Shown here piece after piece: positions 36,072 to 44,899 of a stretch of 64,000 nt of DNA. The stretch comes from Acidimicrobiaceae bacterium. Its GTDB lineage: Bacteria; Actinomycetota; Acidimicrobiia; Acidimicrobiales; UBA8592. Positions within the stretch are counted from its first letter, which is position 1, and each line of letters starts with the position of its first letter. The position numbers and the translations under genes were made by a program. The notes under the pieces were generated by a model. That model searched no databases. It had not been told where the DNA came from and saw nothing but the letters and a program-made list of their open reading frames with translations. Where the stretch lies: NCBI GenBank assembly GCA_002720485.1, contig PBIQ01000025.1, forward strand, positions 1-64,000, given 5' to 3'.

Positions 36072-36446
36072 TTAGGCCCTATCAAGGAAACGCTGTCGGT
36101 GGACTATCACGCGCACGACTTGTCCCATTGCTATTTGTGAGCGTTCATCGTGCGCACTTACCTGAAATGTGAGCCTCCGCCCATCGATTCTTGTTAGAAG
36201 AGCGCTCACCCGAATCATTGCTCCTAATCCGGATGGGTTAATATGGTCGATTCTGACGCGCATTCCTACGGTCGTTTCCTGCTCGGAAATGTGTCCTTCA
36301 ATCGCAGCCATTGTCGCTGCTTCACACCAAGCGATTACTCTTGGGGTTGATAAAACAGGAACGTCACCTGATGTCAAAGCGATTGACAGGTCCTCTTCTT
36401 TGACACTGTGGTCGAAAGATGCGCTAAGTCCTTGTTCAAGAGCCAT
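36072..36446 (-). CDS. FlK-like hotdog thioesterase
   Basis: A 124-residue single hotdog-fold protein. STPRVIAWCEAATM (about 33-46) and VGMRVRIDHINPSGLG (about 61-76) are the two conserved stretches of the group that includes fluoroacetyl-CoA thioesterase FlK, with the catalytic His in DHINPSG and an acidic residue on the long helix. Most members outside fluoroacetate producers are uncharacterised acyl-CoA thioesterases, so a housekeeping role in CoA-ester clearance is more likely. It stands alone, with a TANNNT box 6 nt before the ATG, divergent from tldD. Confidence 0.82.
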   Translation of the reverse strand: MALEQGLSASFDHSVKEEDLSIALTSGDVPVLSTPRVIAWCEAATMAAIEGHISEQETTVGMRVRIDHINPSGLGAMIRVSALLTRIDGRRLTFQVSAHDERSQIAMGQVVRVIVHRQRFLDRA

Positions 36447-36452
36447 ACTAGT

Positions 36453-36458
36453 ACCATA
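36453..36458 (-). promoter_or_regulatory. Predicted -10 box of a leaderless promoter (FlK-like gene)
   Basis: TATGGT on the minus strand followed by 6 nt and the ATG at 36446. Confidence 0.55.
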
Positions 36459-36533
36459 CGCAACTGAACATCGTGTTTGTCGGATGGGGCAAACTCACCA
36501 TAAAACGGTTACTATTCTAGGCACGAGGTGCAT

Positions 36534-37925
36534 ATGCTTGAACAAGATTTGATAGAGAGAGTACTCAATGAGGCTCTTAAGTCCGGCGGAGAATTTGCCG
36601 AAGTATTTGTCGAAGATAAACGTTCTAGTTCGGCCCTATTTGATGATGCGAAAGTAGAAGAGCTGACGTCCGGCCGTGACCGTGGAGCCGGTATTCGTGT
36701 TGTCGTAGGAGAAACGACAGGTTTTGCCCACACTGCTGATCTTTCAGAACAAGGCTTAATGATTGCTGCTAGAGCCGCAGCTTCTGCTACAAGAGCAAAC
36801 GGTTCAAGTTCACAAGTAAATGACCTGGAACAAGTCGTTTCCCCATCTCCAAACAAGGTCGAGACATTCCCCGAGCTGGTGGCAAAGGAAACAAAGGTCA
36901 ACCTTTTGATTCAAGCTGATGAAGTCGCTCGAAGCCAAGGGGCTGCCATCACTCAAGTTTCTGCTAGGTATGGGGACTCTCGCCGAAAAATACTTGTCGC
37001 CAACAGTGATGGGGTATTTGCAAGTGATGATCAGGTGCGAACTCTCTTTTCGATTTCATGCGTCGCTACCGGTGATACCGGAATGCAAACGGGACGAGAG
37101 TCCATTGGAAGGCCTATAGGATTTGAGCTTTTCGACGACGTTGATGTTGAAGAACTGGCTGAACGCGCTGCCCATAGGGCACTAACAAAACTAAATGCTA
37201 GGCCGGCCCCCAGTGGCACTATGCCAGTGGTGATAGGTTCCGGTGGTGGAGGAGTACTGTTTCATGAAGCATGCGGTCACGGGCTTGAAGCTGATCTAGT
37301 AAACAAACAGGCATCTGTTTTCGCCGGCAAAGTTGGTGAAACTGTCGCTAGTGAACTGGTCACATTAATTGATGATGGGACGATGTCACATGAATGGGGT
37401 GCATTCGCTATAGATGATGAGGGCCGGCCGGCTCAGCGAAACGTCCTTATTGAAAATGGAGTATTGGTTGATTACATGTGGGATGGGCTTCGGTCACGGA
37501 ATGAAGGCCGGTTGAGTTCTGGAAATGGACGAAGGCAAAGCTACCATGTGCTTCCGATGGTACGCATGACGAATACGTATATTGCAAATGGTGAAACTGA
37601 CCCACAGGATATTATTGAAGATACTTCCACCGGCGTGTATGTAGCTCAATTGGGTGGCGGTCAAGTTAATACTGCGACAGGTGATTTTGTATTTGGTATG
37701 ACAGAAGCGTACCTAATTGAAGATGGTGAAATAACAGAACCCATTCGGGAAGGCAATCTTATTGGGAATGGGCCCGAGGTACTGAATCAAATCGATGCTC
37801 TTGGCAATGATTTCGATATGGGTTCCCCCGGTACATGCGGCAAAGACGGTCAGGGTGTTCCGGTCGGTGACGGTACACCGACACTGCGTGTCACTAGTCT
37901 CACTGTTGGTGGTACCGCCGGCTAG
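36534..37925 (+). CDS. tldD: TldD metalloprotease subunit
   Basis: The catalytic half of the TldD/TldE heterodimer, a protease that trims modified peptides (for example microcin B17) and unfolded peptides. The 463-residue protein carries HEACGHGLE, the HExxxH zinc site, near 245, and the family signatures around it (SGGGGVLFHEACGHG, and GDFVFGMTEAYLIEDG near the C-terminus). I start at the ATG at 36534 because CGAGG lies 5 nt upstream; a GTG two codons earlier (36528) is also possible. It is followed after 8 bp by its partner tldE, so the two are one operon. Confidence 0.94.
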   Translation: MLEQDLIERVLNEALKSGGEFAEVFVEDKRSSSALFDDAKVEELTSGRDRGAGIRVVVGETTGFAHTADLSEQGLMIAARAAASATRANGSSSQVNDLEQVVSPSPNKVETFPELVAKETKVNLLIQADEVARSQGAAITQVSARYGDSRRKILVANSDGVFASDDQVRTLFSISCVATGDTGMQTGRESIGRPIGFELFDDVDVEELAERAAHRALTKLNARPAPSGTMPVVIGSGGGGVLFHEACGHGLEADLVNKQASVFAGKVGETVASELVTLIDDGTMSHEWGAFAIDDEGRPAQRNVLIENGVLVDYMWDGLRSRNEGRLSSGNGRRQSYHVLPMVRMTNTYIANGETDPQDIIEDTSTGVYVAQLGGGQVNTATGDFVFGMTEAYLIEDGEITEPIREGNLIGNGPEVLNQIDALGNDFDMGSPGTCGKDGQGVPVGDGTPTLRVTSLTVGGTAG

Positions 37926-37933
37926 GGGCAATA

Positions 37934-39277
37934 ATGAAAGCTGAACTACTAAAAATTGCTGAAGCTGTCGTAGGGAAGGCAGCTGCTGGAGAACAAGTTG
38001 AAGTCGTCACTGTTCACGGCAAGGAGACCGAAATTAGGGTCTACCAAGGCGAGATCGAATCATTTACTGCGGCCGAGTCACAAGGAGTAGGGATTCGTGT
38101 TGTTCAAGACGGGCGACAAGGGATGGCTTATGCAGGCTCTCTGGATTCTGATGTCCTTAATGAAACATTAGAAGAAGCCCGTGATAATGCTTCTTTTGGT
38201 ACCCCCGATGAATTTCAGGCTATTGCAGAACCTGATGGGGTTGAGTCGGTCTCTTTGGATCTCCTAGACCCATCGTTAGCTAACTTTGCAAATGAAGAAA
38301 AGATAGCAATGGCAATTGACCTTGAAAGATCGATTCTCCAAGCTGATACGAGGATAATTGGCGTTGAGTCTACTGACTATGTTGATTCAATTAATACAAG
38401 CGCGATCGTGACTTCGACGGGCATTCGACGCGCCAATCAAGAAGGCGGGTGCTATGTTGCCGCATCATCATTAGCTTCAGATGGGGTCGATACGCAGACT
38501 GGATTTGGATATTCCGTTGGGAGAAGTCCAGCTAATCTAGATATTGGCAAGGCTAGTGCTGACGCAACTGAGCGGGCAACTAGATTATTAGGTGCGAAAA
38601 AAACTGAGTCAGGTCGAATGACTGTGATCCTAGATCCATATGTCACTGCTCAGTTTCTGGGGATTATAGGGTCAACATTAAGTGGGGAAGCTCTGCTTAA
38701 AGGAAGATCGCTTTTTGCTGATAGAGACGGCGATCAGGTAGCTCCGAATTTCCTTACCCTTATTGATGACCCAACTGATATCGATGCTTTCACTGCAACG
38801 GAAGCTGATGGAGAGGGACTGGCGAGCAGAAAGAACACTTTAATTGATCAGGGAAGTTTGTGTGGATTTCTTCATAATACTTACACTGCGCGAGCGCTCG
38901 GGACGTCATCAACCGGTTCGGCTGTTCGAAGTTATAACAGTTCACCAGGGGCAGGGCCATTAGCGCTTAAGTTAACTCCTGGAGAAAGCAGTCAATCAGA
39001 ACTCATTGAGCAAGTGGGTGAAGGAATTCTTATTCAAGGGGTTGCAGGCCTTCATTCAGGAGTTAACCCTGTCAGCGGAGACTTTTCTGCAGGCGCTGAG
39101 GGTCTAATGATCCGTCAAGGGGACCTTGCTGAACCTGTCAGGGAAGTGACAGTGGCATCTACTTTGCAGCGAATGCTTCTTGATATCCAGAACATAGGTA
39201 ATGACTTAGAGAGACTCCCAATGAAATCATCGGGAGTTTCGATCGTCGTGGACGACATTATGGTGTCTGGAGTGTGA
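37934..39277 (+). CDS. pmbA: TldE/PmbA protease subunit
   Basis: The non-zinc-binding partner of TldD, 447 residues. It has the same two-domain layout as TldD (IRVYQGEIESF near 33, VILDPYVTAQFLG near 234) but lacks HExxxH, as expected. VNPVSGDFSAGAEGLMI toward the C-terminus is the PmbA version of the closing motif. Together the pair forms a barrel-shaped protease; TldE completes the active-site chamber. The start ATG follows a GGGGCAATA stretch 8 bp after tldD. Confidence 0.93.
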   Translation: MKAELLKIAEAVVGKAAAGEQVEVVTVHGKETEIRVYQGEIESFTAAESQGVGIRVVQDGRQGMAYAGSLDSDVLNETLEEARDNASFGTPDEFQAIAEPDGVESVSLDLLDPSLANFANEEKIAMAIDLERSILQADTRIIGVESTDYVDSINTSAIVTSTGIRRANQEGGCYVAASSLASDGVDTQTGFGYSVGRSPANLDIGKASADATERATRLLGAKKTESGRMTVILDPYVTAQFLGIIGSTLSGEALLKGRSLFADRDGDQVAPNFLTLIDDPTDIDAFTATEADGEGLASRKNTLIDQGSLCGFLHNTYTARALGTSSTGSAVRSYNSSPGAGPLALKLTPGESSQSELIEQVGEGILIQGVAGLHSGVNPVSGDFSAGAEGLMIRQGDLAEPVREVTVASTLQRMLLDIQNIGNDLERLPMKSSGVSIVVDDIMVSGV

Positions 39278-39340
39278 CGACCTACCTTACCTCTTTCGTA
39301 GGTTCAGGGAGCGCTACCTGATGTTGGGATTACGGTGAAT

Positions 39341-40294
39341 ATGACCATGAAAAAAATCCATCGAGTAACTCTGATGATGCTTTGTTTTGTTGCTATTGGT
39401 CTCGTCGCATTTTTGGAACCATTTGCTGCTCGAGCCTTTGCCCATGATTCATCGATTGTCGACGACGGCCTTGAATTATGGAAGGCAATAGTCTTGGGGG
39501 TGGTTGAGGGTCTTACTGAATTTCTTCCCATTAGTTCGACAGGCCATCTCTTAGGGGCAAAAGAGTTAATGCACCTGGATCACACGGAGACTTCTGAGCA
39601 AGCCATAGATAGCTATATTATTTCTATTCAAATCGGAGCGATTTTCGCAATTGTCGTTCTATATAAAAACAGAATTCTTCAAATGTATTCAGGATTACGA
39701 GGACAAAGCGAGGTAGGAAAAGTAGTCCTGCGTAATTTGGCTGCTGCATTTATCCCTACAGCTATTATCGGCTTCTTGCTTGCTGACTATGTAAAGGATC
39801 AGCTCTATGGGACTGAGTCGGTGGCATATGCGTGGATCCTTGGGGGCATCTGTATTCTTATCGCCCATCAGAAAAACTTGTTGCGTCAGGGTGAGTTGAG
39901 CATGGAAAATCTTAGTTTGCGAGGTGCAGTTATCGTAGGGTTCGTACAAGCGTTGGCCCTTTGGCCTGGTGTCAGCCGAAGTCTAGTTACCATATTTGCG
40001 TTAGTAGCACTTGGTTTGTCTCTTGCAGCAGCAGTTGAATTCAGCTTTTTGTTAGGTCTTGTCACGTTGTCAGCAGCGACTTTCTATGAGCTGTCACAAG
40101 ATGGAGGAAAGATCGTAGATCTTTTCGGCTACTGGACACCTCTTATTGGGTTATTTGCTGCATTTGTTTCAGCAATAGTTTCTGTGAAGTGGATGGTCAG
40201 TTGGCTTGAGAATAAAAGCTTCTCGGTGTTTGGATTTTACCGGGTAGGGATAGGCGTACTAGCGATTATTCTGCTTTCAGCGGAGGTTCTCTAG
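39341..40294 (+). CDS. uppP: Undecaprenyl-diphosphatase (UppP/BacA) with N-terminal extension
   Basis: Recycles undecaprenyl diphosphate to the monophosphate carrier needed for peptidoglycan and other envelope glycans. Core motifs are intact: VVEGLTEFLPISSTGHL and WPGVSRSLVTI, which hold the catalytic Glu, Ser, His and Arg. Eight or so helices follow. Most UppP proteins begin right at the first of these helices. Here about 45 residues precede it, with a hydrophobic segment (about 7-28) ending AARAFAHDSS, so an extra helix or signal peptide is present. The start is ATG at 39341 or 39347; no convincing ribosome-binding site decides. It overlaps the convergent fmdB-like gene by 4 bp. Confidence 0.93.
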   Translation: MTMKKIHRVTLMMLCFVAIGLVAFLEPFAARAFAHDSSIVDDGLELWKAIVLGVVEGLTEFLPISSTGHLLGAKELMHLDHTETSEQAIDSYIISIQIGAIFAIVVLYKNRILQMYSGLRGQSEVGKVVLRNLAAAFIPTAIIGFLLADYVKDQLYGTESVAYAWILGGICILIAHQKNLLRQGELSMENLSLRGAVIVGFVQALALWPGVSRSLVTIFALVALGLSLAAAVEFSFLLGLVTLSAATFYELSQDGGKIVDLFGYWTPLIGLFAAFVSAIVSVKWMVSWLENKSFSVFGFYRVGIGVLAIILLSAEVL

Positions 40295-40617
40295 TCAGCT
40301 TGTCCACTGGTGGATGAGGGGCTAGGAGCAGTAGACGAATCTTTCTTTTCTTTCTTCGTAGACGGCGAGTCAGAGGATTTTGACTCGTTAGAAGACGTTG
40401 CTGATGAATTAGATGTTGACTTCGTAGTAGAAGATTTACGACTATCGTTTTTGTAGAAACCTGATCCTTTGAAGCTTATTCCCGGAGCTGAAAATATTTT
40501 CTTAACCGACCCTGAGCATGTTTCGCTGGGGCAATTTGTTAAAGGATCTTCACTGAATGACTGAAAAATTTCAAAGGTGTCCTCGCAAATTTCACATTTA
40601 TAGTCGTAGGTCGGCAT
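40291..40617 (-). CDS. FmdB-family zinc-ribbon protein with Ser/Lys-rich tail
   Basis: A 108-residue protein. Residues 1-45 form the FmdB zinc ribbon: MPTYDYKCEICEDTFE with CxxC (8-11) and a second pair in the NCPSETC segment. The family was named after a putative regulator of formamidase genes but its function is unknown. Residues about 59-108 are low complexity, almost only Ser, Thr, Lys, Asn and Asp, and must be disordered. A GGAG lies 7 nt before the ATG. The gene end overlaps the end of uppP. Confidence 0.85.
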   Translation of the reverse strand: MPTYDYKCEICEDTFEIFQSFSEDPLTNCPSETCSGSVKKIFSAPGISFKGSGFYKNDSRKSSTTKSTSNSSATSSNESKSSDSPSTKKEKKDSSTAPSPSSTSGQAD

Positions 40618-40671
40618 TTGTCACTCCATTTACCAGCGAACGGTAGGGTAGCAGCCAGTCAGAGAATGAAG

Positions 40672-40692
40672 AACTCCTCTTAAGAGTTTTTT
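40672..40692 (+). terminator. Possible short hairpin with T-run
   Basis: AACTC, a 7 nt loop and GAGTT, followed by TTTTA on the plus strand. The stem is only 5 bp and no plus-strand gene ends close by; the minus-strand plsY ends at 40691, where the hairpin would be followed by a weaker CTTCATT. It is weak evidence for a terminator of plsY. Confidence 0.25.
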
Positions 40693-41281
40693 ATTCAATT
40701 GTCTTTTCCTCCCCTTTGAAGAGTCGTTTAATGTTCTCATGGTGTCTAAGCGTGACTACCAATGAAGCTACTCCGGCCACCAGTACCTCATACCACCTTG
40801 TCTCTGGCATGATGAGTACTCCGATGGGATATAAAAGAACCATTACTAGCGACCCTAATGAAGCTCGTTTGAAAAGTTTCATCAGAGGAAGCCAGATTAT
40901 AAAGAGGCCAAGAGCTACAAGGGGGTATAGCACCCAAGATAGACCGGCAAGTGTTGCCACTCCCTTCCCTCCACTAAATCGCCGTGTTACTGGGGCCACA
41001 TGTCCGATCATCGCTGCCATCCCAGCTGCAAGGGCTAATGGGCGACCATCGATAAGAAGGCAAACCAAGCTTGGAATAAGTCCCTTCAGTAAGTCGCCAA
41101 CGAGAACTATTACTCCCGCTTTTGCTCCGGCAACACGATAGACGTTCGACGCGCCAGGATTACCAGACCCTTCTGCAGTCGGATCATGACCAACAAATCC
41201 CGCAACAATCTGCGCTGTAGGGAAAGTCCCGAGAGCATAACTTACTGGTATAAGGAGCCACCACAAATTCATTATCTCCAT
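40691..41281 (-). CDS. plsY: Glycerol-3-phosphate acyltransferase PlsY
   Basis: Acylates the 1-position of glycerol 3-phosphate from acyl phosphate at the start of phospholipid synthesis. The 196-residue membrane protein has the three conserved cytoplasmic loops: GSGNPGASNVYR (39-50, phosphate binding), LVGDLLKGLIP with the catalytic-site Lys, and GHVAPVTRRFSGGKGVAT. Five membrane helices are expected. The start is ATG at 41281; an ATG three codons later (41272) is also possible and has GGAG just upstream. It is divergent from moeA with 62 bp between the start codons. Confidence 0.96.
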   Translation of the reverse strand: MEIMNLWWLLIPVSYALGTFPTAQIVAGFVGHDPTAEGSGNPGASNVYRVAGAKAGVIVLVGDLLKGLIPSLVCLLIDGRPLALAAGMAAMIGHVAPVTRRFSGGKGVATLAGLSWVLYPLVALGLFIIWLPLMKLFKRASLGSLVMVLLYPIGVLIMPETRWYEVLVAGVASLVVTLRHHENIKRLFKGEEKTIE

Positions 41282-41331
41282 AATACGCCCTGATCATCGG
41301 CTTCTAGTGTCTGTCCCTGATCGAGCTTTGT

Positions 41332-41337
41332 TAGCAT
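41332..41337 (+). promoter_or_regulatory. Predicted -10 box of a leaderless promoter (moeA)
   Basis: TAGCAT followed by 6 nt and the ATG at 41344. The 62 bp upstream is too short for a Moco riboswitch. Confidence 0.5.
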
Positions 41338-41343
41338 GAAACA

Positions 41344-42552
41344 ATGATCCCGCTAGAGGAAGCACAAAATTATGTCTTGGAGAGAGTATTTCAGCTTTCA
41401 GAAGAGAAGCTCGATATAAGTTCTGCTTACTCACGGGTAACAGCAGAAGTAGTTACTTCAAAAGAACTAGTTCCTCCTTTCGATAATACTGCTGTTGATG
41501 GTTATGCAGTAAAGGCAGCAGATACGGAGGGGGCAACGGAAACAAACGAAGTAACGCTAGAGGTAGTTGGTTCGATACCTGCAGGGGTACAGCCTGATTT
41601 TGAAATCCAACATGGTCAAGCTGCAAGAATAATGACCGGAGCTCCTCTCCCACAAGGAGCAGACGCTGTTGTTATGGTCGAATGGACAAATGTAGGTGAG
41701 AACGAAAATGCTGTTCGGGTGAATCGAAGCGTCAGAAATGGTGATCATATTCGCAAAGCAGGTGAAGACCTATACCCCGATGACCAAGTTATTGATCAAG
41801 GGACATCGTTAACTGCTGCGCATATAGGGCTATTGGCTGGATTAGGTGTCTATCAGGTGAGTGTTATCCGCCGGCCAACGGTTGGAATCTTCTCTACGGG
41901 AGATGAACTCGTCGAGGGAAGTCAAACGCTTCTTCCCGGTCAGATTCGCGACTCGAATCGCTTCTCGCTGATGGCTCTTCTCGAAAGTGACGGATTTGAA
42001 ACAATTGACCTTGGATTGATTCCTGATAATAAAGATGTGATCGAGGAAACTGTTCAGGAAGGCATCGGAAAGTGCGATGCCTTAATCACCACTGGCGGAG
42101 TAAGTATGGGTGATTATGACTATGTCAAAGTGGTACTAAATGACATGGGTGATATGCGGTGGATGCAGATCGCAATAAAGCCTGCTAAACCATTTGCATT
42201 TGGGGTAGTTGAGGGAGTCCCAGTATTTGGCCTACCGGGAAATCCGGTTTCTTCTATGGTTTCTTATCTACTGCTTGCAAAGCCAGCGTTGAACAAGATG
42301 ATGGGTAGAAGCAAAATATTTCCCGATGTTCTCATCGGTGACGCTGCAGAAGATTTCCGTCGTCGTGTAGATGGGAAAACACACTTTGTCCGAGCGTTTT
42401 CCAGCCAGCAGAAAGGTGTGACGCTGGTTAGTCCGACAGGGAAGCAAGGTTCCCATCAGCTTAGTGGTATGGCAAATGCTGACACTTTAGCGATTGTTTC
42501 GGATGGGGAAGGGGTCCTAAAAGGAAACCCTATTGAATACTTTCGCTTCTGA
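41344..42552 (+). CDS. moeA: Molybdopterin molybdenumtransferase MoeA (gephyrin-like; possible Glp)
   Basis: Inserts molybdate into adenylated molybdopterin. The 402-residue protein has the MoeA N-terminal domains (PPFDNTAVDGYAV near 40, AARIMTGAPLP near 96), the MPT-binding domain with FSTGDELVEG and ITTGGVSMGDYDYV, and the C-terminal beta barrel. In Corynebacterium a MoeA homologue called Glp has been recruited to the division machinery and binds a membrane partner, GlpR. A GlpR/SepX-like gene lies 1.6 kb downstream, so a dual role is possible here. It starts the moeA-moaA-moaC series and has a predicted leaderless promoter. Confidence 0.95.
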   Translation: MIPLEEAQNYVLERVFQLSEEKLDISSAYSRVTAEVVTSKELVPPFDNTAVDGYAVKAADTEGATETNEVTLEVVGSIPAGVQPDFEIQHGQAARIMTGAPLPQGADAVVMVEWTNVGENENAVRVNRSVRNGDHIRKAGEDLYPDDQVIDQGTSLTAAHIGLLAGLGVYQVSVIRRPTVGIFSTGDELVEGSQTLLPGQIRDSNRFSLMALLESDGFETIDLGLIPDNKDVIEETVQEGIGKCDALITTGGVSMGDYDYVKVVLNDMGDMRWMQIAIKPAKPFAFGVVEGVPVFGLPGNPVSSMVSYLLLAKPALNKMMGRSKIFPDVLIGDAAEDFRRRVDGKTHFVRAFSSQQKGVTLVSPTGKQGSHQLSGMANADTLAIVSDGEGVLKGNPIEYFRF

Positions 42553-42579
42553 TGCAGATCAAGCGCTAGATTGATAGTA

Positions 42580-43563
42580 ATGAAAGATCAACTTGTTGAT
42601 ACCTATGGGCGTGTCCATCGTGATTTGCGTATATCAGTTACTGACCGGTGCAATTTCCGTTGCCAGTATTGCATGCCCGAAGAAGGAATGGAGTGGACTC
42701 CCAGAGAAGATTTACTGACATTCGAAGAGATCGAACGTCTAGCCAGCATACTTGTCAATAAATTTGGAATTGAGAGTATCCGGTTGACTGGTGGGGAGCC
42801 CACCGTTAGGGCAAACCTAAGCAAATTGATTGAAAAACTTTCGAAACTTGATGTTGATCTATCGTTGACAACAAATGGAGCGACGCTTCCTCTGGTAGCT
42901 TCTGATTTGTATAACGCTGGGTTAGATCGAATCAATATTTCTTTGGATACTCTGGACCGTCAACGATTCGAATCCCTAACGAGGCGCGATAATCTTGAAC
43001 AGGTTCTTAATGGGATCGAGATCGCTAAATCTGTGGGCTTCGATCCGGTGAAAGTAAACATGGTCGTCATGAAAGGCGTCAATGATGATGAAGTTTTAGA
43101 CTTTGTTTCGTATGGCCGAACGAACGGTGTCATAGTTCGCTTTATTGAATTTATGCCATTGGATGCTGACGAGACATGGGAGAAGTCAAAAGTCATGTCA
43201 CAGAAGGAGATTCTTGCTCTGATTTCATCACACTATGATCTCGAACCACTCTCAAGGGGGAGTTCCCCGGCGGCTAGATGGAAATTCACAGACGGCCCAG
43301 GAGAGATAGGGATTATCGCTACTGTCTCGGAGGCTTTCTGTGATGCGTGTGACCGGATTCGATTGACGGCGGATGGAAAATTCAGGAACTGCTTATTCGC
43401 TATAGACGAATATGATGTCCGCAAATTGCTTCGGGACAATGCAGGCGATGAAGAGATTATTAAATTGTTTTCCCATGGAGTTAAGCAGAAGTGGGCTGGT
43501 CATCAAATTGGAAAGTCGGTGTTTATTCGGCCGAGTAAATCCATGTCTCAGATCGGCGGATGA
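42580..43563 (+). CDS. moaA: GTP 3',8-cyclase MoaA
   Basis: Radical SAM enzyme that, with MoaC, turns GTP into cyclic pyranopterin monophosphate, the first step of molybdenum cofactor synthesis. The 327-residue protein has the SAM-cluster motif CNFRCQYC (C24, C28, C31), GGEPTVR, and the second C-terminal cluster with CDAC followed 13 residues later by the third Cys. It ends in Gly-Gly, the double glycine needed for activity in characterised MoaA. The ATG at 42580 is used; a TTG three codons earlier is unlikely. Its stop overlaps the moaC start by 4 bp (ATGA). Confidence 0.97.
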   Translation: MKDQLVDTYGRVHRDLRISVTDRCNFRCQYCMPEEGMEWTPREDLLTFEEIERLASILVNKFGIESIRLTGGEPTVRANLSKLIEKLSKLDVDLSLTTNGATLPLVASDLYNAGLDRINISLDTLDRQRFESLTRRDNLEQVLNGIEIAKSVGFDPVKVNMVVMKGVNDDEVLDFVSYGRTNGVIVRFIEFMPLDADETWEKSKVMSQKEILALISSHYDLEPLSRGSSPAARWKFTDGPGEIGIIATVSEAFCDACDRIRLTADGKFRNCLFAIDEYDVRKLLRDNAGDEEIIKLFSHGVKQKWAGHQIGKSVFIRPSKSMSQIGG

Positions 43564-44042
43564 CGGGTATGGGGAATGAGGCGTTTTCGCACCTAGATCC
43601 TGATGGGAAAGCCCGTATGGTGGATATCAGTGAAAAGCAGGACAGTAAAAGAATAGCAAGAGCACGTGTTGCAGTTTCAATGGCCAAGGAGACTGTCTTG
43701 GCGCTCAAGAAAGGCGATGTGCCTAAAGGTGATGTTTTTGCAGTAGCCCGAGTCGCTGGAATTCAAGCTGCAAAAAGAACTGGAGAGATCATTCCTCTTT
43801 GTCATCCGTTGATGTTAAGTTCAGTAACGGTTGAATTTGAGGTTAGTGATGACAAAGTTGAAATTGAGGCGGAAGTTACAACTGTAGGGCGTACAGGAGT
43901 TGAGATGGAAGCGCTTACAGCCTGCTCTGTTTCCGCCCTCACAATTTATGACATGTGTAAGAGTATGGACAAGACGATGGAAATCACTGATCTAGTCTTA
44001 CTGCAAAAGACGGGAGGGTCGTCAGGCGATTTCTCTAGATAA
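43560..44042 (+). CDS. moaC: Cyclic pyranopterin monophosphate synthase MoaC
   Basis: Rearranges the MoaA product to cyclic pyranopterin monophosphate. The 160-residue protein shows MVDISEK near 20, KRTGEIIPLCHPLMLS near 73-88 with the conserved His, and TGVEMEALTA near 115. It ends GGSSGDFSR, close to the usual GGxSG ending. Translation is coupled to moaA through an ATGA overlap. The 163 bp that follow, up to the next gene, contain nothing I can assign. Confidence 0.96.
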   Translation: MTGMGNEAFSHLDPDGKARMVDISEKQDSKRIARARVAVSMAKETVLALKKGDVPKGDVFAVARVAGIQAAKRTGEIIPLCHPLMLSSVTVEFEVSDDKVEIEAEVTTVGRTGVEMEALTACSVSALTIYDMCKSMDKTMEITDLVLLQKTGGSSGDFSR

Positions 44043-44205
44043 ATCGCCTGTTCAGGCCCTGAGAAAAGATCATACCTCCCAAGCGCTCTAAACCAGTCGT
44101 CAGGATTAGGGGCTCGATATAGGCATGGAGATGATAATTTGCTCCTCATCCACCAAAGGTAAGGGAAATAGTGCAAAAATTTTAATGAGAGCAGCCTAGA
44201 GACTG

Positions 44206-44727
44206 GTGGAGTTTGTGCTGTTAGTTGCGTTAGCAATTTTATGGTTCGGAGCAGGCGTTTACTGGCTTCGTACGCGTGTAGGAACATCTTCTATGGTGTT
44301 GGGGAGCCCATTTAGTCGAATGAGAGTTCGAAAAACCCCACGAGCGGTTGTGGTACCTATTCATCAGCCGTTCACATCATGGGACCATGCCTACAATCAA
44401 CCTGGGCATTCCTTGGTTGAGCCACCACTTGACAGAATAAAGAAGGGGTCGAATCCAATGGAAGTATCTAGTGAGCAAGCCCGTCTACGACGGCGAAAAG
44501 TCCTTTTGTCCTTAATTGGAATTGTTATGTTTACCTTACTCATGGCCATAGTCGTAGGTGGGGCTTTCATCGCAGTGAATCTGTTTGCTGATTCAATTTT
44601 TCTAGCGTATGTTCTATTACTCGTCCAATACCAGAGAGAAATTGAAGCATCTCGGCAACAGCAGCAGGTCATTGCCCCTAATGGAATGGATTTTGCAGCT
44701 ACAGGTGCCGATAAGGTTGCACTTTAA
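44206..44727 (+). CDS. Small membrane protein with SepX/GlpR-like architecture (possible division protein)
   Basis: A 173-residue protein of low similarity to anything I can name by sequence alone. It has one N-terminal membrane helix (about 3-21), a basic cytoplasmic stretch of about 75 residues, the motif ARLRRRKVLLSLIG, and two closely spaced helices (about 98-120 and 124-140), then a hydrophilic tail. This layout, and the RRRK-to-helix junction, is that of the actinobacterial division proteins SepX (Streptomyces) and GlpR (Corynebacterium), which are encoded close to a moeA homologue. Here it follows moeA-moaA-moaC. The start is GTG at 44206. The assignment rests on architecture and neighbourhood. 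Confidence 0.5.
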   Translation: MEFVLLVALAILWFGAGVYWLRTRVGTSSMVLGSPFSRMRVRKTPRAVVVPIHQPFTSWDHAYNQPGHSLVEPPLDRIKKGSNPMEVSSEQARLRRRKVLLSLIGIVMFTLLMAIVVGGAFIAVNLFADSIFLAYVLLLVQYQREIEASRQQQQVIAPNGMDFAATGADKVAL

Positions 44728-44782
44728 AGAGAAAACTAGATTTCACTATCTTTAATTTAATATCTAGAATGATCTTTTCTTT

Positions 44783-44857
<75 letters not shown>

Positions 44858-44899
44858 AACAGCAAAAATGACGATAGGTTTATGGCCTCTCTGCTGGGC

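Noticed and set aside
36072-36446. Fluoroacetate resistance based on the FlK-like thioesterase
   Set aside because: The FlK fold is common among general thioesterases and nothing nearby concerns organofluorines.
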